NCBI RefSeq assembly: GCF_003369915.1
Contig: NC_046677.1
Span: forward strand, 23,392,913 to 23,456,912
Reading direction: 5' to 3'
DNA: 64,000 nt
Origin: Drosophila miranda
Lineage: Eukaryota; Arthropoda; Insecta; Diptera; Drosophilidae
In this document: in pieces, positions 1 through 11,276 of the stretch
Numbering within the stretch: position 1 is the stretch's first letter
Layout of the letters: every line of letters begins with the position of its first letter
Notes under the pieces: model-generated
Told to the model about the DNA's origin: nothing
Database searches by the model: none
What the model saw: only the letters and a program-made list of their open reading frames with translations
Translations under genes and position numbers: made by a program

Positions 1-296
1 ATGAAAAATAATAATCGAATCCAACTATCTATATAATTCTTGAATGAATGAATCATTATTTCGTAATTTCCTGGAAGAGTAATACATATTGTATAGTGAA
101 GCATTGATTTTACTCGTGATATGTGGGTTCCAAATGCATTTCCAATGGCTATCAGCTGTCGGGGGCAGTAATCTTTCGATTGAGTGCATTGGACACATAA
201 TTTTAGTATTTATTTATTCAATAAACTTTCAATTCCGCATTGGATGCACAATCTCATTGTTCATTTAGTTGTAAATCGATTCTAGAGCTGCCAACA

Positions 297-467
297 ATGA
301 ATAAGAAACTTCCTCCCAGTCACATACATATTTTGTGGAAACTTCTTGTGCTTTCATTAGTTATTCTTCTACAATTCGATGAGAATTTGGATAATGCATT
401 CGGAAATGGATGTCGGCAAAAAAATCGGCATGGAATATGTATAAGAGCTCGTATCAATAAAGGATAG
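297..467 (+). CDS. Possible small secreted peptide (hypothetical, 56 aa)
   Basis: An ATG in good fly context (CCAACA before the ATG) opens a 56-codon frame ending in TAG. The product has a short polar N-terminus, a strongly hydrophobic stretch at about residues 11-25 (ILWKLLVLSLVILL) that looks like a signal peptide, then a short acidic/neutral piece. It ends in a basic tail of about 20 residues with two cysteines eight residues apart (C-RQKNRHGI-C), which could form one disulfide loop. The frame stays open upstream to about 240 but has no earlier in-frame ATG. An initiator-like TCATTT lies at 260-265, and an AATAAA at 456-461 overlaps the end of the frame. I recognise no family. Many fly secreted peptides (for example seminal or immune peptides) have this build, but a chance ORF of this size is also possible. 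Confidence 0.3.
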   Translation: MNKKLPPSHIHILWKLLVLSLVILLQFDENLDNAFGNGCRQKNRHGICIRARINKG

Positions 468-860
468 TCGATAAAGATAAGAGGGAAAGTGTGAAGCTAT
501 ATCAAAGATGCACAAAATATTAAGTCGTATCGAAATAAACATGGTTTTACGGTAGCAATGACCTTCTGAAAGGCTATCCTCTGGAGTTGTCTGCAGTCGG
601 AGTATATCGATGAAGAAAATGTGACGGATAAGTGATTTTTCAATGGATCAGTCAGTCGATTACCAATCAGCAAGTCAGTTTGAGCGGCATCTCATCATGA
701 ATCGCTTCTGTAGTGGAAATGGATTCACTTATATATATGTCGAATGTATTAATTAGGAGATTGTTTACTTCATAATACTCATGTTATCAAAATTATACCA
801 TAACCTTTCCCAATTAAAATGTTTTTGCGTTGACAGCATCTTATATGTATATACACGTAT
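468..860. other. Intergenic, no gene seen
   Basis: AT-rich sequence between the small ORF and the dispersed repeat. I see no coding frame, RNA gene or clear regulatory cluster. Confidence 0.5.
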
Positions 861-1003
861 TTATACCCGATACTCAAAATGAGTATTGGGGTATATTAGA
901 TTTGTGGTGAATGTGGATGTGTGTAACGTCCAGAAGGAATCGTTTCCGACCCCATAAAGTATATATATTCTTGATCAGCATCAATAGCCGAGTCGATTGA
1001 GCC

Positions 1004-1068
1004 CTGTCTGTCTGTCCGTCCGTCCGTCTGTCCGTCTGTCCGTCTGTCCGTCCGTCCGTCTGTCCGTC
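1004..1068. repeat. CTGT/CCGT tetranucleotide tandem tract
   Basis: About 65 bp of alternating CTGT and CCGT units lie inside the terminal-inverted-repeat element. This tract is a usual part of that repeat core rather than an independent microsatellite. Confidence 0.8.
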
Positions 1069-1088
1069 CCCTTCATCGCCTAGTCCTC

Positions 1089-1648
1089 AAAGACTATAAA
1101 AGCTAGAGCAACGATGTTTTGGATCCAGACTTCTGTGATATGTCACTGCTACAAGAATATTTCAAAACTTTGCTTCGCCCACTTCCGCTCCCACAAAGGG
1201 CGAAAATCTGTGGCATCCACAATTTCGACGATACGAGAAAACTAAAAACGCAGAATCGTAGAAGATGACTATATCTTCTAGAGTGCGAAATCTGAACCAG
1301 ATCGTATAATTATTATAGCCAGAATCAAGAAAACAATTTCATTTTGTCTCGCCCACACCCCCTTCCGCCCCCGCAAAGGATGAAAATCTGGGGATATTCA
1401 CAAATCTCAGAGACTATTAAGGCTAGAGTAACCAAATTTGGTATCCGCACTCCTGTTAGATCCCACTATAAAACGTATATCTCAAAATTTCGCCCCACCC
1501 CCTTCCGCCCCCACAAAGAACGAAAATCTGTTGCTTCCACAATATTGAGTATACGAGAAAACTAAAAACGCAGAATCATAGATAATGATCATATATATCA
1601 GATTGCTGAATCTGGATCAGATCAGATCATTTTTATAGCCAAAAGGAA
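1089..1648. repeat. Two diverged direct units inside the dispersed repeat
   Basis: The unit begins with AAGACTATAAAAGCTAGAG (about 1090) and again with GAGACTATTAAGGCTAGAG (about 1409). Both copies run through CGAAAATCTGT(G/T)GC...TCCACAAT, ATACGAGAAAACTAAAAACG and a terminal ATAGCCA(A/G)AA. The period is about 320 bp and the copies are clearly diverged, so the duplication is old. Confidence 0.6.
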
Positions 1649-2053
1649 CAAATCAATTTGCACTGGCTACGCAGCCCCCGACGTCACGCTCAGACTGATT
1701 TTCTGTCTCTCTCGCACGCACTCTTTGTCGTGTGGTTTAATATTAGCGGCGTCTGCCGGAGGAGAGCCATACTGACTTAGTATCGGGTATAACTGTAGAG
1801 TTGCGGTCTCCGCAGCAACTCACAACGTTCCCCCTCGTTTATACATATATATATCTATATTATCTATGTTGGTAAAAAATTGACATTCGAGCATTGAGTT
1901 GATTGAGTTCTGATTTGAAAGAAGAGTATTCTATAGTCCCTAAAGATACATATATATTTCCCTGTTAAAAATAAAGTAATAAATATGTAATTTTGTTTTT
2001 GTTAGACATCAGACGGTATTTCTGCTCGGGATTGCATGCAAATATGAAATGTG

Positions 2054-2115
2054 TATTATCTCTCCGTTGTCGGAGGTTGGCGCACGAGCAAAGCGAGTGT
2101 GCAGGGGGCCTGCCC
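2054..2115. repeat. Hairpin-rich repeat-like fragment
   Basis: Two short inverted repeats follow one another (CTCCG-TTGT-CGGAG, then a GGGGGCCTGCCCC stem), joined by a GC-rich, evenly patterned piece (GCGCACGAGCAAAGCGAGTG). Its base composition differs sharply from the AT-rich surroundings, which suggests a relic of a mobile element. I cannot name a family. Confidence 0.3.
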
Positions 2116-5100
2116 CGTTGTAAATACATATGTACGTACATAAGATTGTTATTTTATGTGCATTTGAAATATGAATTCTTTTGATACTTATTTCTGAAGC
2201 TCTCAAGCTGTTCCGGGAATTTTCTAGAGCCTTTACAATCGTATCGATATTGACTTTTCAATTATAAAGTAGGTGAAATTAACAAAAAAAAATTATATAG
2301 ATAGAAAATGGTTCTTCAAAACCAGAAACTGTTCTTAAATCATTATTATCATTCTACATATGAATGTAGTGATTTATGTGCCTTGGAGTGGGGCTTTGGT
2401 AATACAGATATAACTCAGAGTTGAGTCTAACTTTAGATTAACGGCAAACGAAACGACTCTATAAGTCTCCCAACATCTCTTATAAATCTCAATTTCAGTG
2501 CAATATTGTTAAATTTTGCTGATTTTAGATAAGTTTTCAGAGGGTATTATGAACTTAACAAGATGTTTGCAATGTATTGAAAAAATATCCTTCTATCATT
2601 AAATATTATTATCGATGTCTTAATGATTCAAAATTATGTCGTTGCTCCAAAACTTCTTGTTATCGAAAAAATGGAGTATGTCTTATAGACATGTAGAAGG
2701 GTATCAAAAGCTTCGGCCCCTTCTTTCGGCATGTCTTCGTTTGTGGCTTTTTGTTAAATTTTTGGTTATAACCTCGTCACAGACAAAAACAAAATTCGTC
2801 TGGCCATAAATATTCGTTATAAATATCACACAAATATCGTTGTCCCAGCGGCAGATGATGCAGGGGGGATTCAGGGAGGGATACGGAGAGGGGCCAGGCC
2901 ACTCGAAAACAGCGGCAGCTTGCCGCTTGTCTTGTCTAACGATAAATAACAGTTAGAGCTGTACCTACCGTATACGCCAGAAGAAGATCTCCGCTCAGCC
3001 CAAAAAAAATGCCAAGTCGGAACCCCGGACTGTATCTGTATCTGTATCTCTTCGCCTGAGACTCGACTCAACTCAAATCAAGTTAGCTCGTTGCTTGTCT
3101 CTGCTCACATTTTTAAGGTGTGACCAAAAGCGAACGAAACTCATAATTTTTTAAATTAGCATTTCTGTTTTCCTCTCTTCTGGGTTTTCGGATTTGGTTT
3201 GGGTTTTGGTTTGGGTTTGGGCGACACATGGACCCGAAGATGGTTTTATTTTACGTGGCGCGCGTTGTCATAAAACGAAATTTACAAATTGTACGCCAGT
3301 CCCCAGTCTTCAGTCTTCAGACTCCATTCTCTGCAAGATACCAACACAAAGAATCCACTGATGATGATGATGATGCTGATGCGCAAGCGACGACATAGAC
3401 ATCATCGAGCATCATTCTGATTCTCATTCGAAGGAAGAGGAGAGTAGAGGAGATTTCGACCCTCCGTCCATCCTCTTTCGCCGAGTGGTGGTTGCAATAA
3501 ACTCATCAATAAATTGCCGTCTGTTTCGCATTGGTTATACGAGTATGACGCCAGCGAACCACCAACGCAACGCATTGCACCACCGCACCACCATGCCCCT
3601 CTACTCTAACTCTTTTTCAGTCATGTGGAATTTTGGGTTACCCTGTGATTGTCGGAGCGAAGGGTATGCACCAGGAAAGAGAGACTACACCATTTAGAGG
3701 AACAGATCTTGATATTCGCAATATTTTAGATATGTACTGAAGTATTCCAGGTACATATGGTGCTCCCATGCAGTATTGATGTGCCATAGTATTGTTTTTT
3801 AATGATGTTCCCTTAAATCTTTTAATATACATCTTCATGACGGAGGTATCCAGTGGTCGAAATATCTTTGAAACGTTCTTCTTTCGCTTGGGTTTCGGGT
3901 GGTCTCTTCTTCGGAGGCTTTCTTTCTAGAGACGCGCGCGCGTGGCTAAGTGGATTTGTGTGTTTTGTTGTGCGAGAAAAATGTTTATTGTTTCAACTTT
4001 GTTATCATCTGTAAAGTAAACTCTCGCACACACTCTCCACTCCCGCACCATATCCCGCACTCACAGATACCCGATCTGTGGTCAATTTTTCGTTGTGTGA
4101 TTTCTAATTTGTTTATACAAAATCATTGTACGCTTATTTATGGCAGCAACTGTCAAATGTCCAACCGGAAGAGGAGACAGGCGGACAGACGGACGGACGG
4201 ACGGATGGAGACGGAGTGGAGTCCCAGTCCCAGTTCCAGTTCCAGGTCCACAGATTCCCCATTGATGATTATTCTTTTCCACACTTCTTCTTCTGTGTGA
4301 TTTTCTGGTGTTTTGTGACCTTATCTCTGGGCCAAGAATTTGTCTCTTTTGTGTCTGAATTTTGCTGGGAATTTATTGGTACAAAGAAGTCGCGTGTTGG
4401 GCCCATCAATCTCCAGCAAGAGATCGGGGAATTCGGGACACGACTGGGAGGAAGCCCAGCCGCTTGATATACAACATTTTTCACGCTTCTCTCTTTTTGT
4501 TGGCCAAAAGAAGACCAATCTAACGAATTAATTACTGTATGTGGACCAAGCTGGCACGATATTTTGTGTCATGGATTTGTGGATTTTAAGCACATGCTTA
4601 GATACATTTGGATTTAAGTAAAGCATAAGCACAACTCGATATACCCTCTTCATAGGTTTCACTTCATTTAAAATCAACTTTTGGTATATTTCAAAGAACT
4701 TACGACTGTGATTGTTCAATCTAAGCTGTGCTGCATAGTGCTATCTGTTTATTCTAAAATTTCAATGGTTTTTGAACTACAAAATCAGATTTCACAAGTC
4801 AGATTTCCATTTCAGATATGCAAAAAACCGAACAAAACAAAGAGTCATGATTCAAATCGAGTTGTGACGCCCCCGTTGGCCATAGAGATAACGAAGGTAC
4901 GATATAGATCGCTATGGGAAACCCCTAACGTGCCCGGGATAAACGGCAATCAAAACGAACTTCAAACATTAACGCGCTTTGGCCCGCCTCAATGTTGATT
5001 CAATTATCACAGCATGGTGGCCCATGCCATACCATAGCATAGCATCTACTCCCATCTTTTGCCATCCCATTCCCACAATCAACCCCCGGAACATTCCCCC

Positions 5101-8100
5101 ATTAGTTGCAACTGTTTCGCTTGTAATCTACACCATGCCACGCCCATCAGAAGTTCATTAAACATCCACCACCAGCACCAGTACCCTGTCCGTTCAGGGG
5201 ATATTTCAAGGCTTAGACCTATAGAAGGGATGGGGGTATATTCGAGGGTTTAGACCTGCAAATGGGGTGCGAAGTGGGCACAAATTATTAAGCTAATAAA
5301 CAACAAAAATACGGATACGGATACCGAAAGAGAAGCAGCAATTTGTACCCCCTGTTTCTGGGGTAGTAGGGATCGGATCTGAAAACTTGTCAGAATGCTG
5401 ATAAGCGTGAAATATATCTATCTATAGCCTGAGAGCACTTTAAAGGCCGCCCCTTGGAACTGTCAACGGCAGCCAGACCAGACAGACCAGACAGAAGGGA
5501 TCTCTGATGGTATGGTACCGGTTGCCGGGTGCCGGATATATTGTCGTTTTCCTGGTTATATGCATCGTTGATCTTTGAACACAAAACGGCTTATATAACC
5601 ATAATTGTGGATGAGGTCTTTTGCATCTGTTGGGTTTCGAAAGGAACTCTCTAAACTGGCAAGGGAACCATCCATTTCTCTCCTTGGGATTATCGCAGGT
5701 CGGCCATCGGCTTAGAGATGGCAAATGGGCCTCTAACTCTTCTTTCTCTCACATATTTATTTGTTGGATTGCACTCTGTTACTCGTATTAGGTGTGTTAA
5801 TCGTTGACACAGACACAGACACAGACAGAGACCTAATTAACCATTAAGTGAGCGCCAATAATGTCACAAATGTCGGATTACATCTGAATGAAGGGGGGCT
5901 TTCCATTCCAATAGAATGGAAGGGAATTCTGATTGACACATTATCAAGGAGTATGTGAAAGGTAGTCGTAAACATGTACATTCACATATTTCCTAGTAGA
6001 TTTCTTCTTTCATTTCACTTGAAAGACCCATACCGCCGCTCTATATGCAATACTCTGAAAATCCGAAAGATTTCACTAATAGCCCATTAATCACTTGTTC
6101 AAATAGAACAGAATAGAACGACTTTGAGTACACTCTTTCTTCTCGTATAAGGAAAAATCCCACACATTGCTAATCCTTATATACACACAGATCGGAGGAG
6201 TTACGTACATACATCAGAAACACTCAGAGAAGCAAGAACAACAAATACCTGAAAATATGTCACATTTTTTCGTTAAAACGGAAATTTATAACTGCCCCAG
6301 CGAGGGGGGCCTGCGAGTAAGTAACAGTATTACAACACCTTGACAGACGCTAAACTCTATATTTGTCGACAAACACCCCCCCGTACCGTATCGCACCGTA
6401 CCGTATATGGTGGGTAGAAGGGGGTTGGACACGTTAGCCGTTCGACGTCCGACCATATCCGTGCAAAGCAATCTTGTCAGTATATTACGTTAATGACAAA
6501 TTGACGGCACCGGGCCCCGGTGCTCTTTGATGTGTTTTGTGTTTGATTGTTTTGGTTCTAATCATCGCCGACTGCCGCCTAGGTAGTACCCACGTACTGG
6601 GGGGACACGTACTTGGGGCTCTCTCTGTGGAACGGGGTACCAGAAGGTACTCTTTTTTGGAATGGGGAGGAGCTATGGGTTGGAGTGTTGTGCTTGCAAA
6701 TGATTTCGTTTTAATTTAACCGCGTCGTCAATTAGCTTCGAAGCTTGGGGAGTACTACCAGTGCCATGGAGGCAGAGAGTAATGGCTATCCATGGAACTT
6801 ATGGAGCTTATCGGGTTTCCGAAAAGTCATATAACCCTCCTCCAGTTGGGAGGGATGATGGTTGGGTTGGGGGGTGGGGTGGGGTGGGTAGGGGAGGGAG
6901 ATAAGCCCATACCATACCATTATCTGGTGCGAACACTCTCTCTCACCTCTCGCTCTCTAAGTTCTGTTGGATGGGTTCTGTTGTGGGCTCTGTTGCCGTT
7001 TCTGTTTGATGATTATGTGTAGTACACAACTCGATGCGGCGACTGCTCCGTGCTACGTGCCGCGAACTTGTCAAACAAGCCCTGTGCAAACACTCAGAGA
7101 GGGAGAGAGTGGCAGACGTTCTCTAGAGAGAGAGTGCAGACGAACGGATGATTGCACTGATGATTGTCAATTATACGAGTACTCTAGGGCGTACAACAAC
7201 TCTAAATATATGTACGATTATAGCTCATATACGTACGTATACGTATATATAGCATTTGTTTGCATTTGCGCCTGCCTGCAATAAAATCCAACAACCGACA
7301 AACGGTGCAACATCAAGGCGCAAGGGCATATTTGTGTGTGTGTGTGGATTGTGGGGTATGGATATGCCATGCGTCAGTACTCTGCCGCAACGTGAGAGCT
7401 AACTCCCAACTCTGTTTGGGGCCTGCCTGCCCAGCCGTCGGCAAAAGTGTCCCATCCAATAAAATCTAATAACCACTTGGGACGCAATTCCTCCTCAGTC
7501 CTCAGTCCTCAGTCCTCTGGCTGTCCGCTGTGGGGAGTGCGAGTGTGGCCTCTCCATAGACCCGATGCGATGCGAGATAAGCAAGCTCTATCTATTCACT
7601 TGCACGATTTTCGGCAGCTTTTCTTCTGTATGATGACATTGGCACAAAGACCGCTTCGCTGGCAGCTGTAGTCTTGGCGTTTCCAGAAATTGAGTTTTCC
7701 ATGGTTTATGATCTTGTGGCGGCTGACGAGGGCTTTGAAGCGTGACGGAGCCTAGAATTGGGGATGGGGAGACTGCATTCCTAGAGAGAGCTGTGATGAC
7801 TGAATGGGTGTTTTTTTTTCAGGGGAGAATTCGGATAATAGGGAGAGGAAAAATATAGAATACTTTCTAGGCAATTGGAAGGACAGGAAGTGGTTGAAGA
7901 TAGAGAATACTTTCGATGTATCCAATATACATCTATCGTAAACCTTTCTCCTGTTTTAACTCCCTCACATCTGTGTCTCAAAAAATCCACTGTCTATCCT
8001 CTATTCGACACTCAACCTCACTTCACCTCTTAGCTAAATCTCTCAATGGCTCCTTCAAGAGGCAACAAATATGTCTGCAAAACCTTTACGATATGGCACC

Positions 8101-9131
8101 TAATTAGGCAGAAGAACGCCACAGAAATTTACGCTCCGCCAGAGGATGGTCCGACCCAGAACTTTGGGACGCCGGCGGCTGCGTGGATGGATGGGATGGA
8201 TGGGATGGGCGATCTACTCGTGTACGGGGCATGCATCAGCGCTGTGCAAACATGGATTCGTTCCCATTGAGGTGCCGATAACCCGCTCCGAGTTATTGGT
8301 TGGGGCATACATCAAATCATAAAGCAAATGGTGCCGACAACTAACTGGCCAGAGTGCCGAAATGGCCAAATAACCCGAAGGCAACAACCAACCGACAGCC
8401 ATGACATTTACATTCACATTCACCCCAAAACAAGAAAGAAAGAAAGAAAGACACAAAATAAAGAAGAAAAGAAAATCAACGACCAAACAACCGGCGACAA
8501 CGAGAACGTTCCGCTTTTTGCTTTGCTTTGCGTTGCGTTGCGTTGGTTCCGGGAAACGCAACAAAATATTTCTCTCTCTCTCGCTCTCTTTTGCCAACAA
8601 ACACCTTGACCAAAGATCCCCAATGGGATTCCGACTTCAAAGAATCTCGGAACTGCAGAGCTTCAGAGCCCAAGAGCTGGCTGCCACGCCTCGACACTAG
8701 ACAACTACATTGTTGGGTGTTTGGTTGTTTGGTTGTTGTTCTCCTTCCTGTAAGTGTTGCAGATCGAAGCGGCTGTCGACTGTCGGGTGTTGTTGCTGCT
8801 GATGGGCTTATTAGAGTTAGTCAGCTTTTCGGTGCCTCAAAGCGAATTTAGTGCGGAGCCCCCTTCCCCTCCCCACCCAAAAAAAAAACAACCGAAAACG
8901 AACAAACCCCATACCGAAAACCGAACCGCGGGACCATCTACGGGCTGTCCCTTTGGTTTTATGACGACAATGCGTTTGCTGTCATAATTATTAGTCAAAC
9001 ACAAACAATGAATTTCATAATTTTCCCATCAATACGAGTCCGCTGAAAATGTTGCCTCGAAAGCGTTTAAACATCCGCCTCGCCCGCACGCGCCGCCTTG
9101 GCAGAGAGGAGCAAGGCAGGAAGAAGGAGGT

Positions 9132-9168
9132 CGGAGGATGGAGGACGGAGGACGGAGGACGGAGGACG
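9132..9168. repeat. 7-bp minisatellite (GGAGGAC)n
   Basis: Five nearly perfect tandem copies of GGAGGAC/T. Confidence 0.85.
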
Positions 9169-11002
9169 TCGGACTTGTCTCTAGAGTGGACGCACTGCGC
9201 ACTCTCCCTGTGGAAATGAAGCCGTCGCGCATAAAGTGTGAAATTGCTGGCAATTCGCAGAGACGCTCCATTCTGGCTTTCGACTTTAGAGACTCTGCTC
9301 TGCTCATCTCTGAAACTCTGTTTAAGGCTTAACCTAATGGGTAGATGTAGATGTTTCTCCTCCTCCATTGAATAGAACAATATCCGCGCAAATATTTGCA
9401 GAGAGCAGCAGGCAGATCGTGTTGAAAATGTTGAACGTACTATGGGCTCTTGGTCTTGGTCTTGGTCTTGGTCTCTTCGCTTACCATAATTGTTGTTTGA
9501 TCGTTGTAATTGGTTTGGCTGTAGCTGTAGCTGTAGATGGAGCACAGGAAACGCAGCAGTGCAGCAGAGACAACATTGCAGGCGGCTTTACATTGATCCG
9601 TTTAACGATTGACAAACGTGGCCTTAAAAGAAGAACGGAACGAGGTCTGGAACGGGGGGCTGGACTCTGAAAGTGGAACTGGACCTGCGACTGCGACTCC
9701 GACTGGACCCCGGGTCGGCGTTTTGCTTTTGAACTGTTGTATGTGTCGTTATGGCCGCATCTTTTTGTAGTCGATAATAAAAATTGTAAACTTTGTGGCA
9801 GTCCGAACGGATGGCCGGACGACCATCTGTCTCGATGGTTGGTGCTGTTGCTGTTGCTGGAGCTCCACCCTTGTTCTTGGCCGGACAGCCCACTTTTTGC
9901 TATAAAATTTCCAAAGACTTTTAACGGTCACACCTAACAGTGTAGGGATATACTAGTACTCCATGGGAAATTGTGTTCTCTTCTCCAGATAGGATCTCCA
10001 TCGGTATAGGGACAGGAATCGTGGGTGGTCAAATCAGTTGATAGCGCCTGCCCTACATGCTTGTCGCTCGCCTTGTTCAACATTGTTTGACTTAAGAGCG
10101 AGATAATGATAATGAATGGAAAAAAAGGAAGGTAACCAGGAGAGTGGTACCAAAGTATCCTCCCACACCAATAGACACACATAGCTGGTGCTCCCCTCCA
10201 TCCTCAAGCTGGTGAAAAACTGGTGGGAAAAGTAGTCATCGACGACGCGTCGCATTGTCTCGCCCTGGTTGTTGGTTGTCATTCTTGTTTGATGTCGTTG
10301 TCGTTGTCGTTTGTTGTCAAAGGCTTGTTGTGTGGAGATCGGTATACGGTGTTCAGTGTTCGGTGTTTGGTGTTCGGTGTACACCTTTAATGGTACATTA
10401 ATTGCCCTTGTTGGCACTTGAGTGATAAACATCGGTACAAATATTTGATTTTAGTTTTCTACAAGTGGGTAAATAGTGTAGCTACAACAGAGGAATCAGA
10501 AGAGGAGTCCGTCCAATGAAGTGCGTTTGGAGTAGGAATAGGAATAGGAATACAGAGGAGTTGCAGTATGGGTATGTGTGGGTAAACCATGAGAATTTTC
10601 CAACTAAATTTCAAGGAATTTCTCATTTTCGATTCAGAGAACTTTCCAGATTGAAGTGGAACAGTTTTACGCACCGAAAGGATGTTATCGGTATCTGAAA
10701 AAAGAAATTTGAACAGCCCGTAAGGAAGACTGTGAGATCTTATGGGGTTTTGCACAGACCATGAAATTGTTTCAAATTGATCCATTTCAGGACTTTTTCT
10801 TTTTGTATCCTTCAATTCCCTTATTCTTATATAGTCTGGAAAGAGCAATCTTCCTTCAATAACATCATTATTACATCATTCAAGGCAAACTCTGAGAAGT
10901 TTAGGTGCAGATCCATATATGTCTCCCATTCCTCCGAGATTTTTGATTGATGCATCAACAAAATAAACCATTCCTTGTAATTTTACTTTTCATCTATTAT
11001 CA

Positions 11003-11008
11003 TTTATT
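11003..11008 (-). other. Candidate polyadenylation signal of sob
   Basis: TTTATT on the plus strand (AATAAA on the minus strand) lies about 270 bp downstream of the sob stop codon. It is the first canonical hexamer I see on that strand in an AT-rich 3' region. Confidence 0.4.
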
Positions 11009-11276
11009 CGATTGTACAATAAGAGTTCACAATTTCGCTTAAGCACTAGACATATAGTAATAGTATCGATATCGAGTAGTTCCTTATAAAGTCAAACTTT
11101 TCTGCTAAGCTTACGTCACAAATATCCGTGGCTTAAACCTGTCTTACGGGTAAACTAACTGTAAGTTAAATGCTGTTAGCTGTGGGGGGACTTCGTGGAG
11201 GGACTCGTGTGTCATGAGAGCTGCAAATGAGATTATCTTAAAAGTGAGTGGGATATGTTCTGTGAGTGGAGTTGGA

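Larger units (their letters stand above)
861..1792. mobile_element. Dispersed repeat with 14-bp terminal inverted repeats (non-autonomous DNA element)
   Basis: The block starts with TTATACCCGATACT (861-874) and ends with its exact reverse complement (1779-1792). Just inside the left end lies a hairpin (GATACTC-AAAAT-GAGTATT). The interior contains the phrase CCATAAAGTATATATATTC and the following GATCAGCATCAATAGCCGAG, which I recall as a common dispersed-repeat core in Drosophila genomes. It also has a CTGT/CCGT tandem tract and two diverged direct units about 320 bp apart (about 1089-1333 and 1408-1648). No transposase frame is present, so this is a non-autonomous or MITE-like element. The flank at 1793-1842, with GCGGTCTCCGCAGCAACTC, may also belong to it. 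The family name is uncertain; obscura-group SGM/DINE-1-like or another MITE family would need a library search. Confidence 0.65.
1843..11002. other. Long intergenic region 3' of sob, no gene recognised
   Basis: About 9 kb with only short, shadow-like frames. It contains simple-sequence tracts: GAT repeats near 3360, TTTGGG-rich DNA near 3190-3225, ACAGAC near 5806-5830, GAAA near 8433-8450, a 7-bp tandem at 9132-9168, TTGGTC near 9450-9476 and a TGTTCGG-type tandem near 10348-10382. The family gene drm, which I recall lying beside sob in D. melanogaster, was looked for by its finger motif and not found, so it presumably lies outside the window. Enhancers are likely here, but none can be assigned. 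Confidence 0.5.

Noticed and set aside
1..11002. drm (drumstick), the small odd-family finger gene expected near sob
   Set aside because: I looked for its finger motif (FTKPYNL..HERTH type) on both strands by eye and found none outside sob and odd, so it probably lies beyond the window.
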